64,000 nucleotides of DNA, taken from Rhynochetos jubatus. Taxonomy: Eukaryota; Chordata; Aves; Eurypygiformes; Rhynochetidae. How positions within the stretch are numbered: the first letter of the stretch is position 1; every line of letters starts with the position of its first letter. The stretch is from positions 47,521,200-47,585,199 of the forward strand of contig CM050648.1 in the NCBI GenBank assembly GCA_027574665.1. The letters run 5' to 3'. This document shows, in pieces, positions 8,601 through 19,045 of this stretch. A program made the translations under genes and the position numbers. The notes under the pieces are model-generated. The model was not told where the DNA came from. It was given only the letters and a program-made list of their open reading frames with translations, and made no database searches.

Positions 8601-11600
8601 TCTTCGGTTAATGGTGGTGAATGAAAAAAGGTCTGAATAACAGAGCTTTAGCTTAAATAAGAAGTAACAGGATGGAAAATCCCATGCTGATTTTCAGGTT
8701 TTCATATATCTCAATTTTAACACTTTGAAGACTTGTCAGAATTCTCATGGCTCCAATACAAGTGACATCAGTTGTATCCAGGATAGACCAAACCTGCAGG
8801 CAATCCAAGCCCTGCTTGAAACAAGGCTCACAGACAGTTTTGTGAAGTGTACAAATCTGATTTTGTTTGATTTTATTAGTACTTCCTGGCTTAACCTATA
8901 TTACCTTAATAAAGGCAGCAGGTAAAAGGAGGAAGAATTCATTAGTGAGTGTCCTTGTCACCATTCAGTGCAGGTGGTCTCACAAGCAAACCCCTCACCA
9001 TTACACTGACAGCCAACAGGCCAGTGCAATTCAGAGACTGGATGGGATTAGGACAAGGCAAAGGATTCCCTGCCTTTGCTCCTGGCTACAAGTGAGTCCA
9101 TCTGAAGAGCACTTGCATTTCTCTCTGAGTGGGGGAATAAATACAGCATGGTTGTTTATTCTTAATAGGATGTGGACTGCTAGCATGGTTAAGTTAAAAT
9201 GGACAGTTAAGTTAAAAAAGCTGTGCTGTTCCAGCCAAAAATTGGCAAACCACGGGTCAAGTTACTACAGCTCCAACCTAGGCTGCAGTCTATTTCACTG
9301 CCTGCACCTTCGTTGTATACGGTGCCCTGGTTAAATCTATACTGTGTGCAATACTTAATGAGCTCTTGGGACACGTGCTGTGCCGAGATAAACTCTGCCC
9401 TCAGATGCAGACAGCTGAGGAAATGTCTCAGGAACATAAATTATTATTTTGGAGTTTAAAAAAAAAAAAAAGGAGGTGGGGGGAACCACTTCAAATATGT
9501 TGCAGTCTTTTTTACAACCTGGGTCACATGAGAACTGTGTTTGGTGAATGTGACTCTTGAACTGCATGATAAGACCTAGATTTCCAAAAACATGTGAGGA
9601 GTGAGAAGGTCAAAGCTAGTCATGGGGGGAGCTCATGTAGAACCCAAATCACATGCTTCCCAGGTCTCTGTGCCCTAAAGCCTTCAGAGTGCGTCTCAGC
9701 TCGAGTTATCTCTTCTTGCATATTTTTGGCTAGACTCATTTTGAAATACGCCTCTTAATAAAGTCAGCTGTTGCTATGATAACTTCCTGCCTGCCTTTTA
9801 AATACTGTTACTCCAAATTCAGTAGTTGCTAGGTGCATTTGCTTAATTCCTTAAAATGTGTTAGCAAAGTAAAAACAAACAAAAAGGTACAAAAATAACT
9901 TTTATAGAGATTTATACAAAATGTAACTGTCACATGCATCTGCTATGGTACTATAACTTAAAAATACTATTAACTTGGCAGGAGTAGTTACAGATTGTAT
10001 TCCTTTATTACGTTCAGATTTTCATCTTGTTTAACACAGAGAAACCCTGGTTTTCGCAAATGAAAAAAACCTGCAACCATGTGTGAAAAAACAGTTTAAA
10101 CAAGTGTCATCAGCTCAAGTCAATGGTACCGCAAAAAGCAGCCTTGGTGAAAATGCAAGTCAAGGGAAAGGTCAAAATCTTTACCTTCAGTAAAAATGTA
10201 GTGGTTTAATGTTCCTCCACTGCCTTCCTCCAGCAAAATGCTTTTCACTTGCCTAAGGTTAATCTTCCTGATTTATATTTAAGAAGTCATCTGATTTATT
10301 CAGGGGTATACTGACCTAAAGTGTCATCAGAGCTTGGCTAAGAACAACTGTGGTATTTGTCTCATTGGACTTACTGAAAGCAGCATTGTGAACTGAACAA
10401 GAAAACACTGTTAGGTCCCAAAAGTCAGGGCATTTAACACTGACATTGCATTTTCTTATGTCTCTGTAAATTCTATTTATTACATTTTCAAGAGTACAGA
10501 AATACTCACTAAGGACAAGACATTATCTTCATCTCCTGTTTCCTTGAAAACACTGTCTTGTTTTTTATGGGGTTTCTCTGTTCATTAAAGTATATAAATC
10601 CATTCTCAGTCATTTGTTCCTGGCTTAACACTCAGCATTTGGGAGTGGAGGTGTTTGTTTCTCCAACCTCCTAACCTGTTTTGTTCTTTTCAGTGGGGAA
10701 AGGTATTTTTTGTGTTGTGTTTTATAAAAAGAAACCCTCAGATGGAGGGAAAAGTCTCTCCTTGTAATTGTCTTCTCTGTTTCTTTCTGCAGCTTTTATG
10801 TAAAACATGCTATAAAAATCCTAATTAAAGACAGTTGTGTGCTCTGGTGGCTCCTCTCCATGCTTGCACTTGTCATTCTGTGCTCGAATATCCTGATGTT
10901 AGTTGAGTTTTCTCTTGACTGACTTAAAAATCTGATTCAATAGGTTGTTAAATGAAACTTAAATGCCTGAATCTCTCACCTATTTGAATTTTAGTAAACT
11001 GTATTCCTCTGTTACCCATACTTTTCCCACGGACTGAAGACAATACAATTGTTGCCTGTCCCTCAGTGATGTCTTGAGGATGCTTTGGAAGTATTAAGCC
11101 GTCATTCTAGCAAAAGCCATACAAATCTATGGAAATGACCACAAACAAATGCTGAGATCATGTTTCTGTGTTGTGTTACAAAGAGACTCTGTAAAACTTT
11201 TTGGTCAAGGAGTTTCTTCCAGCCAGCACTTTTGTTACACAGGAGAATACGACTAATGCGCTTATTATTTGCTTGTGTACAGAAGAGAGTAGGTTAGTCT
11301 GGATCACCTACAAAATTTGGTAACTAGACTTTTTTTTTTTTTTTTATAGAAAGGGAAGATAGTAGTGAAGCTAGGAGAAAATTAATGATCAAACTTATTC
11401 TCTTACAGAAATAAGATGAGCATCTCAACATATTTTTACAATTAGCATGTATTTCAGTCAGGGGTAAATTCCACTTGGATCTCATGGATTTTAGACCAGA
11501 ATTCGCATGCTGTTAACAATGACAGTGTAACGTGCTAGAAAACAATACTGCATTTTTTGATCAGAGGTCCATTCCCCTTATTTCACAACTGTTTGCCCAA

Positions 11601-12630
11601 GGCACCTTGAAAATGTCTCTGTAAGACCATGTAACTTACCCAGTAGCAAAGTCCTGCCAGCTTCCATCTGCAGCCTTTTTAAAGACTTTAACCGCTACGT
11701 TAGCTGCAGGACTTCCTCTGACTGCATCCAGCACTTTCACCATGAGAGGGCATTTGGAATCAACAGAGCCATGGGAGACCTTGGGGAAAGCAGGAGAGGT
11801 TGTATAGGAGCTGTTCACCAGCCCTGCAAAAACCTTCTTTCAATTAAAAGATGGAATCTTATTGCAGAATTAACGTTGACTTAAAAGCAAGTTCTTTGCT
11901 AAAAGGCTTTCAAAGCTAGTTTGCAAACATCTGTTTCTTAAAGCAGAGATTATACTGGTAACTTTATTACACACACACAAACAGGTTGCTTGATAAATAC
12001 TGAGAGTTTCATATGGCCTTGGGAAAAATATTATACAGTATACTTACTTAATGAGGTCACAAATAAGAAAATACTAAATTATTACGAGTGCAGGCAGAAT
12101 ATGTTAACCTAGGAAGCCAACAAAGAAATACCTATGACATCCCTTGGGCTGAAAGGATATTTGTTTCTTAAGCTTCATTATACTATAAGGAATCCTTAGT
12201 CATACTTCAAAAAATGGTTTTAGTGCTTTAGAACAGCACTTGTTTGGTGAAGAAGGTAAAGCTCCCTCTACATTGAAGATATGGGATGTGAGTCACGAAC
12301 TGTTCAAAACAGGCAAGAAATAAAAGGTCACACCTCCTAAATTCCTGACCCTTTAATAATATCCTAAAATAGATGGATAAATGACAAATAAAAAGAGAAA
12401 TTTTAAGAATCCTGAAGAAGCGACTTTTTAAATGGCAGTAAAATAACACTCCAGCAAAGCCTAATGGCTACAGAATTTCATGGATGAGGAGGATGCTAAT
12501 CACCTAGAAAATCTAGATTATCATTCTTGTAATGATTGAGTTTGAATAAAGAGAGACTCACCAGTGGTGCAGCTTCCGAGAAAAATACCAGTCCAGCTAA
12601 GAAAACACAGAGCACAGAGTGAAAGGCCAT
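5557..12630 (-). CDS. TTR: Transthyretin (prealbumin), complete, 4 coding exons
   Basis: Secreted carrier of thyroid hormones in plasma and cerebrospinal fluid and partner of retinol-binding protein; works as a homotetramer. Seen: exons 12562-12630, 11640-11779, 7374-7509 and 5557-5664 join in phase to 453 nt (150 residues plus stop), the length of chicken TTR. All introns are GT-AG with GTGAGT/GTAAGT donors. Residues 1-20 are the signal peptide; the mature protein starts [13 protein letters not shown], the long avian N-terminus. Channel residues Lys15, Leu17, Glu54 and the strand G/H region ([13 protein letters not shown]) are present, ending V-S-D-P-Q-E. Upstream lie a TATA box and hepatic-type boxes. 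Next gene upstream is DSG2, as in mammals; downstream is a TTR-like copy. Confidence 0.97.
5665..7373 (-). other. TTR: TTR intron 3
   Basis: 1,709 bp, GTAAGT...CAG. No repeat or additional exon recognised; the open frames inside are not conserved proteins. Confidence 0.85.
7374..7509 (-). CDS. TTR: TTR exon 3
   Basis: 136 nt, the same length as in mammals. Acceptor TTACAG at 7510-7515, donor GTAAGT at 7368-7373. Encodes [15 protein letters not shown] through [17 protein letters not shown], that is strands C-F and the E-helix start. The first base completes a Gly codon split with exon 2. Confidence 0.97.
7510..11639 (-). other. TTR: TTR intron 2
   Basis: 4,130 bp. Only homopolymer runs stand out: A-run 9459-9471 and T-run 11330-11345. 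No coding sequence recognised. Confidence 0.85.
11640..11779 (-). CDS. TTR: TTR exon 2
   Basis: 140 nt against 131 nt in mammals: the exon begins with nine extra bases, giving the three extra N-terminal residues typical of birds. Encodes [18 protein letters not shown] through S-W-Q-D-F-A-T-G. Acceptor CCCCAAG, donor GTAAGT at 11634-11639. Confidence 0.97.
11780..12561 (-). other. TTR: TTR intron 1
   Basis: 782 bp, GTGAGT...AAG. Nothing else recognised. Confidence 0.88.
12562..12630 (-). CDS. TTR: TTR exon 1 (signal peptide)
   Basis: 69 nt, 23 codons from ATG at 12628-12630 to donor GTGAGT at 12556-12561. The signal peptide starts [14 protein letters not shown]; cleavage after S-E-A leaves mature A-P-L. 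The open frame extends upstream to an earlier in-frame ATG at 12699, but that ATG lies upstream of the TATA box, so 12630 is the start. Confidence 0.97.
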
Positions 12631-12688
12631 TCTGCTTGCTGCTAGTGAGCCTTGGTGCCAGCAGCTAGGAGCTGAGGGGATTTGGGAT

Positions 12689-12694
12689 TTTATA
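12689..12694 (-). promoter_or_regulatory. TTR: TTR TATA box
   Basis: GGTATAAAATCCC on the minus strand, 59 bp before the ATG, giving a short 5' UTR of about 30 nt. Confidence 0.85.
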
Positions 12695-12760
12695 CCCAAT
12701 CCTACAACAAAACAGGCTGCTTATTGGGTGCCCATATGACTCCAAATCTGCTGATTCGTA

Positions 12761-12890
12761 TTATTTGCTTAGTAAACAGTCCAATCCTAGAGTCAGTCCA
12801 TGAATAGCACTGCCATTGCAGTCAATGGAAGGACTGCAGGATCACTAGGGCAAAGAGAATAAGTAACGGACACAAACATGACCCTTGTCT
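12761..12890 (-). promoter_or_regulatory. TTR: TTR proximal promoter, hepatic factor boxes
   Basis: Minus strand, distal to proximal: AGACAAGGGTCA (12879-12890, HNF4-like DR1), ATGTTTGT (12872-12879), CGTTACTTATTC (12857-12868), then after about 75 bp CTGTTTACTAAGCAAATAA (12761-12779, strong FOXA-like). The first three and the last box are adjacent in the paralogue and, from memory, in mouse TTR, but separated here. Confidence 0.7.
12786..12849. repeat. Fold-back insertion inside the TTR promoter (MITE-like?)
   Basis: Segment bounded by CCTAG and CTAGG, with internal AGTCC (12795-12799) facing GGACT (12831-12835) and a central palindrome CCATTG-CAGT-CAATGG (12813-12828). Absent from the equivalent place in the paralogue promoter (between 3530 and 3538). 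No clear target-site duplication seen, so the mobile-element reading is tentative. Confidence 0.45.
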
Positions 12891-15800
12891 GGGGAGATTA
12901 GGCTCGTAGAAAGCCCTCCACCGAATAATGTAAATGACCTTTGTTTGCCCAGAAGTCCAACGGGTTCTAGGAGTTCATCTTTACTTTGCCCTCAGGCTGT
13001 GCATGACAATGCCCCGATGCTTTGAGGTTTCCTCTTAGGACATTGAGGTTTCCTCTTAGTCATTGGGAAGACACCTGGAGACATCTGTCCCCTTGGGAAG
13101 ACAAAGGTCTAAGAAAATTGCAATGAGTCCTCTCTTGTTTCATGTATCCCGAAGGAGCCAAGGAAACTAGTGTAGACTGGTAGCTTAAGCTGACATCTAA
13201 CTAACGTTCTTGTTGCCAAACTTCTCTTATACTGGAAAAGTTATCGTTATGCTCTGAAATACACATTTAGTTAAGAGGTTTTTCAGGGGTGAGCTCAGCC
13301 CCAACCTAAGTTGGAAGGGAGAAGATGTTGGCTGGGGGAGAAGGCAAGGTGTAACTGGGTTTTGCTAGCTGGATCACATAAATATTGTCCATACTGCACC
13401 CTGTGCTAGTTGAGAGAGAAAGAAACAGCCCTCCTTAGCATTTCCTTTTCCCTATGCCCTGAACAACCCCGAGTCTATACTTCCTTTCTCAAGAGCTGGT
13501 ACATTTAGTTTTTACTGATTTCACAGTTTTCTAACAAAACGCAATTTTGCTTCTTAACTTGAATATGATTATGATGAAGGTCTTGGAGAGAAGTCGTGGA
13601 TGGAATTCTCCAGTGGCTTTCATGCCTGCAGGCTGCTTTATGCAGCCGTACTCTTTAGGCAAAGTTGTTGTTTGAACAAAAAAATCTATTTTACAGTAAT
13701 CTGAACTGGGATCAGCGCCCTTTGTACTTACAGCAACACAGGCAATACGTAGGTAGCATTCTATGCTCGTTTTGCGGGCATGTAAAAATCGATGCAAGGT
13801 GTCCAGCAGTAACAAATCGTGCTACAATCTAGTGCTTGTGGGATGTATTCAGATCTCGAAAGCATAAATACTGCTCTTAGGTCTGTGCACCGACAGTTTA
13901 TTTCATTATTTTGCTCTCATCATTTGTAAATATTTCTCTGACACAGTAAAGCTGTGTATGTTAGGAAGAGAAATTATCTGCATTCTAGTGCAAGTAAACT
14001 GTCCTCTCATCGGCTATCAGCTGTTCTGCAAGGAAATAATGCCAAGGAGCTAATGATATTGGCACCTGCCTGCACCTGAAATTGTTCTCCTATGGGAGAA
14101 TAACCTCAAAAAAAAAAAAAAAGATCCGATGTTTTCCTGCAAGGTAGGAGTTTCTGAAAAAGCAGGTCTGCAGGGATGGTACATTTCAGCTGTCCATATG
14201 ATCCATTTTACTTTTCTTTCATAACATTGACCTTTTGGCAGCTGGTTTTTAAAGTGGATAGGGATCATTGAAAATTCTAACCTCAAACATGATTTTTTTT
14301 TTCTTGCCCTTCATTTGCTATTTTGTTCAACTCTTCCCATCCCATACATAGCCTAGATAGGGATTCTTTGACTATTAGCAGGGGCACCGTTCTGAAGGGA
14401 AATTAGACTTTGTGTGATTGTGAATCTCCATTCGTACATTTTGCAGCTCATTAGATTTTTACTGTAAGTTTTAAGATACGAGTGGACTCAGTGAGAAGGG
14501 TTAAAAAAAGTATTTAGTATTTCTCTGATCTGAAGAGTCATGGAGCATCTAGAATTTATATAGAATTCTATGAGAAACCCATGTGAGCCCAACAAAATTA
14601 TTGTAGCCTATTGAAACCAATGCTAGGTAGATCCTCCTCCTTCCATAGCCTCAACTAATTAGCACAATATGCTGATGATTTCCGTAAAATGTTTGGGAGG
14701 GCTCAGCAATTTGGACTAGCTGGCTAAGAAGAATGATGAGCAGAGTGCTTGGTGAAAGAAAAACGCCGCTGTTTGGAATCAGAAGAAGAGATGAAATGGA
14801 AGAGAAGAAAGAGGCTCCTACTTGTCTGGCTTTTAAAAGGAGAAGGACAGAGGGTTCTAGAGATGCCATCATCTTGATTGTGTTTGCTTGGTACTGGCAG
14901 AGTTTTTTTACATTTGCATCCTTCTGAATTTTCAAATTTTACAGAACATACTGTCCTCAGTGAATTTAATTTTACTGCCTTGGGGGGAGGATCAAAACAT
15001 ATGATTGTAGAAGAGAAAAGGAGAAAGGGGATGGGTAACTGTTGAGCATCCAACAAGTGCTTATTGACTGTTGTCTGTCTATTGTTAAACTTTTTCTATC
15101 CAGGGGAAGTCTGAAGATTATAAACTGAGTAATTTATCCGAGGTGAAAACATATGGGAACATGAAATGACAAAGGGATGAGCATTGAGGAGTAAGTGGGG
15201 CTGGGAAGCTGCCATGAACAGCAGGAACAGGGCAGCTCCCAGGCACTACTGGCTGATACGTGCCACAATGAAAGCAGTGCTACGCAGAGGCTTAGCATGG
15301 AGGAATAGCATAAAAGCCCTACTGTAAGAAAAAGGATTCATGAACATCCCTCAGAAAGTGACAGTTACAGACCCTAGTGTTGAAGAAACCAATAGGGTTT
15401 TATAGCTAATACAGAGATAGCATAAAACTATTTGGGCTCTGGGGTACACAAAACCCAGAAGGGGGATCATACAGCATACAGGGTGATTAGGGGGCCAGAG
15501 AAGAGAAAGGCAGGGTCCCTGGTGTGCACAGAAGCCAAGAAGTATGAGACTTCTTGTTATGGAAAAATTTAGATAATCCTCAAATATGTAAATGCTTTAA
15601 GGCTTATCTGAATTCCAAATCAGTCGAAGTTCATCTCTGAAGAATTAGAATTAATGCCTTTTTTTAATGAAAGCATGTTCCCTGCTTGGAAGCATTACAG
15701 TGTTCAAGTCAAGAACAAACATGTCCCGCTAATACTCTTGTTTATGTCAATAATTTTTCCAACTCCACGGCAGTATTTGTCTCTCTTCCATATAGTCTCA

Positions 15801-16801
15801 CACACCTGTGCTAGTTTTACATAGACAAGCTCGTTACTCTCTGCTCCCTTCTGTTTGATTTTATTTAGAAAACCAACTGCTTCTACACAACAAAATGCTC
15901 ATACAGGCTGGAATATCTGGCTTTAACCACAAAAACCTGTGAACTAATTCTGTGACACTGGAGTGAAAGGGGCTGATAGATAGTAAGCCATTCAGTAATC
16001 TGAATAGAATTCCCTAGCGCGCTGCAAAGAATAAATTGATTCCTGAGCTATATATGTAAAAAAAACCCCTTTTATATTATAGAGACCTGAATGCAACTCC
16101 TTCTTTCACTTTTCTCGAGTGATATTCCATTAGGACTTACAGAAAAAGACCTGAAATTTACCTCTCAAAGAAGTTTGCCTGAATTTTCTGAACTAGAGTC
16201 AAGAACTCTGAGTTTTACTCCAGGTGTCAGCCAGCTGAGTTGCTGTGGCAGAGCTCTGGCACGTCAGGGAGCGCTCAGTACCTCCTGAAGTCAGTGAGAG
16301 ATTTGCTGCGGATTTCACAGTTTGTTAATTATGTAACATTCTCCCTCTCTGCAAAGCCAGGGATAATACTTTTATAATTAAAAAATGGGCTCAGGGAGGT
16401 TCATGTTTGAGCTTGAATTTCAGTTTGTAAAGAATTGCATTAAAAAAATAATGGTATTTCAGGGGTGTGTGCATGTTTGTCACATTGCTGCCTATTTTGA
16501 TTGTGAGGAGTATCTCTGTAGTTAGACTATTAATGGTCATTCTCAGATTTATTTGTTCATAGGATTCACACTGACTGTTTTAATGGGAAGTAAAGAAACA
16601 TTACTAGTCTTAAGCAGAAAAATAAGAAAATCATCCTTATCTTGTATCCCATATCAAATGCAGTTGATTGGAAAATGAAGAAGTGTAACCTGTTAACAAA
16701 CAGTTTAGAAGACAGATGGGTTGGGTTGGGCTTCAGGTATAAAATCACGGGTTTTGATAATTTCAAGGTTATGTCCAAAGAGCATCCTGGGACATACCCT
16801 A
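12891..16801. other. TTR upstream intergenic region
   Basis: No gene recognised. Moderately AT-rich; the minus-strand open frames at 14651-15056 show no recognisable domain. An A-run lies at 14107-14121. Confidence 0.65.
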
Positions 16802-16931
16802 AGGTCCAAAATAAAAAGAGAAACATCTAAATGGATGATCGTTGCTTTGAGGCATTTGTAATGTGTGAATTCACCTGGCACCTGCTCATCTCAGCAGGCT
16901 TTTGGTCTGAAGTGTTTAAACTCCAAGGTCA
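16802..16931. promoter_or_regulatory. Duplicated upstream block, TTR copy (candidate enhancer)
   Basis: Counterpart of 4385-4511, about 4.2 kb upstream of the TTR ATG. Shares GTGAATTC, AGCAGGCT and TTTAAACTCCAAGGTCA. A CR1 copy is inserted about 70 bp beyond it (from 17005). Confidence 0.6.
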
Positions 16932-17004
16932 CTGGGCACTGATCACTATGAGGTGCTACTTCATCAGCTACCCCTACACTTCTGCATTCCCTCTAAAACA
17001 AATC

Positions 17005-17415
17005 ACGGAATGGTTTGGGTTGGAAGGGGCCTTAAAGACCATCTAGTTCCAACCCCCCTGCCATGGGCAGGGACACCCTCCACTAGACCAGATTGTTCCA
17101 AGCCTCATCCAGCCTGGCCTTGAACACTGCCAGGGATGGGGCACCCACAGCTTCTCTGGGCAGCCTGTTCCAGTGCCTCACCACCCTCTCCGGGAAGAAC
17201 TTCTTCCTGATATCTAATCTAAATCTCCCTGCTTTTAGTTTAAACCCGTTACCCCTTGTCCTGTCACTACAGGCCCTTGTAAAAAGCACACCACCACCAC
17301 CACCACCCAGCTTCCTTGTAGGCCCCTTCAGGTACTGGAAGGTGCTGTAAGGTCTCCCCGGAGCCTTCTCTTCTCCAGGCTGAACAAGCCCAACTCTGTC
17401 AGCCTTAAAACTTCT
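17005..17415 (-). repeat. CR1 LINE 3' end
   Basis: Reverse-oriented 3' portion of CR1: ACGGAATGGTTTGGGTTGG, AAAGACCATCTAGTTCC, CTCTGGGCAGCCTGTTCCAG, GGGAAGAACTTCTTCCTGAT, ending with the CTCTTCTCCAGGCTGAACAA block. Includes a (CCA)n run near 17289-17307. Confidence 0.95.
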
Positions 17416-18712
17416 GTTCTTCAACTTTAATATGTATTCATGTCTACATACTAATCCATCAGTCTAGACAAGTGATTGCAAACAAAAAACAAAGCCAGCC
17501 CTAAATCAATTTATTCACAAAGCTCACTGTATAACCTTGTGCCATCCCTGATGCCTTAACCTTTCCTATTGCTGAAAGGTGCTTGGGACTTGCCATGAGA
17601 TCAATGTTTTTAAAGGTCAATTTCTTTGTTAGCAAAATGATTAAGAAGGTTTAGCTTATTAATTTATTTTTTGTTCCCTTCTTACAGTAAGAGGTACACA
17701 GTAGATCTACAACCTGATGCAAATGTTTCTGACAGCAAAAAAATCCACAACCATTAACAGAGGCCACTATTTTCACAGGGTCTTGGCCAGGCTCTTTTGG
17801 GAGTGTATGACATTTTTTAAGGGAATCTCCATAAATTTATTCTCAGTGGACTGCAGATGTTAAATGAATAGATAGATCAGACATGACAATGAAAATCTTC
17901 CCCTAGCTATTTTAACCATTAAAAATATTCTGTAAGGTTAAATTATAATCTTTTCTTAGGTTATATATGTATTTGCTAAAGCTGTTGCAGCTATGTACTT
18001 TGCTCAGCATCTTGCTGTTCAAGATTGTAAAATGCTGAGTCTAAGGTACTTCATTCTGGTACCTGAATGCAAATAGGTGTGTGGAAATGCCTGTTTTTCC
18101 AGCATTCAGGGACACCTGGGTAGGCTCTTCAAAAGCTTCTTCAAATTTGCACAGGGCCAAGTCAGCCATTGGTTAATGACTGATCATCCTATAACATCAT
18201 TTAAATTACTCAATTCTTTCTTTAAGTGGAGATCAGTATATGGAGATCACCACATGGACTCAGCTGGGACGGGAACTGTCACTGAGGTGCCCTGAATGCC
18301 TTTACACCCTGTCATGTGTCCTGGGCTGCCCAGCCCCTATATCCCTCCTGCCAATCTGCCCCACCTCAGAATAAGATCCCCATCTGCCCTGGAATAAAAT
18401 CCACTGGGCATGCTGTTGAGCGGGAAGCTACCAGGTTACAGTGGCTGTCACACATCTATGCTTTTCTTTTGCTTAATTGAACCGGTGTCTTCTGCCTGCC
18501 AAAGCTCCTCCTTCTGAGGAGCTGCTGTACTAATAATTTTAATTCATAAACAATGTTCCTGTATCTGCCATGAGCTTCACTGAATTTATGCGTCAGCTTC
18601 CAAGTACATTTACCAGTGTCACTGGACTGGCAAAATCCAACGTGTACCACACGAAAAAGGATCTGAGAGGAAAAAACCTTGTACATTTTGAGGCATAGAA
18701 AGAAAAGAGTAT

Positions 18713-19045
18713 CTTCCAGTACCTGAAGGGGCCTACAAGGAAGTTGGGGGGGGTCTTTCTACGAGGGCCTGTAGTGACAGGACAAGGGGTAATGGGTTTA
18801 AATTGAAAGTGGGGAGATTAGATTGGATATCAGGAAGAAGTTCTTCCCGGAGAGGGTGGTGAGGCACTGGAACAGGTTGCCCAGAGAAGCTGTGGGTGCC
18901 CCATCCCTGGCAGTGTTCAAGGCCAGGCTGGATGAGGCTTTGAGCAGCCTGGTCTAGTGGAGGGTGTCCCTGCCCATGGCAGGGGGGTTGGAACTGGATG
19001 GTCTTTAAGGTCCCTTCTACCCCAACTGTTCTGTGATTCTATCTC
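18713..19045 (+). repeat. CR1 LINE 3' end
   Basis: Forward-oriented CR1 3' portion from TTCCAGTACCTGAAGGGGCC to the GATGGTCTTTAAGGTCCC tail with TTCTGTGATTCT. Close relative of the copy at 17005-17415 in opposite orientation, 1.3 kb away. Confidence 0.95.

Noticed and set aside
12631..12699. Upstream in-frame ATG extending TTR by 23 codons
   Set aside because: The upstream ATG overlaps or precedes the TATA box, so it is not in the mRNA; the downstream ATG gives the conserved signal peptide.
17083..17424. 113-codon minus-strand open frame with [12 protein letters not shown]
   Set aside because: C-terminal remnant of CR1 ORF2 inside a 5'-truncated repeat.
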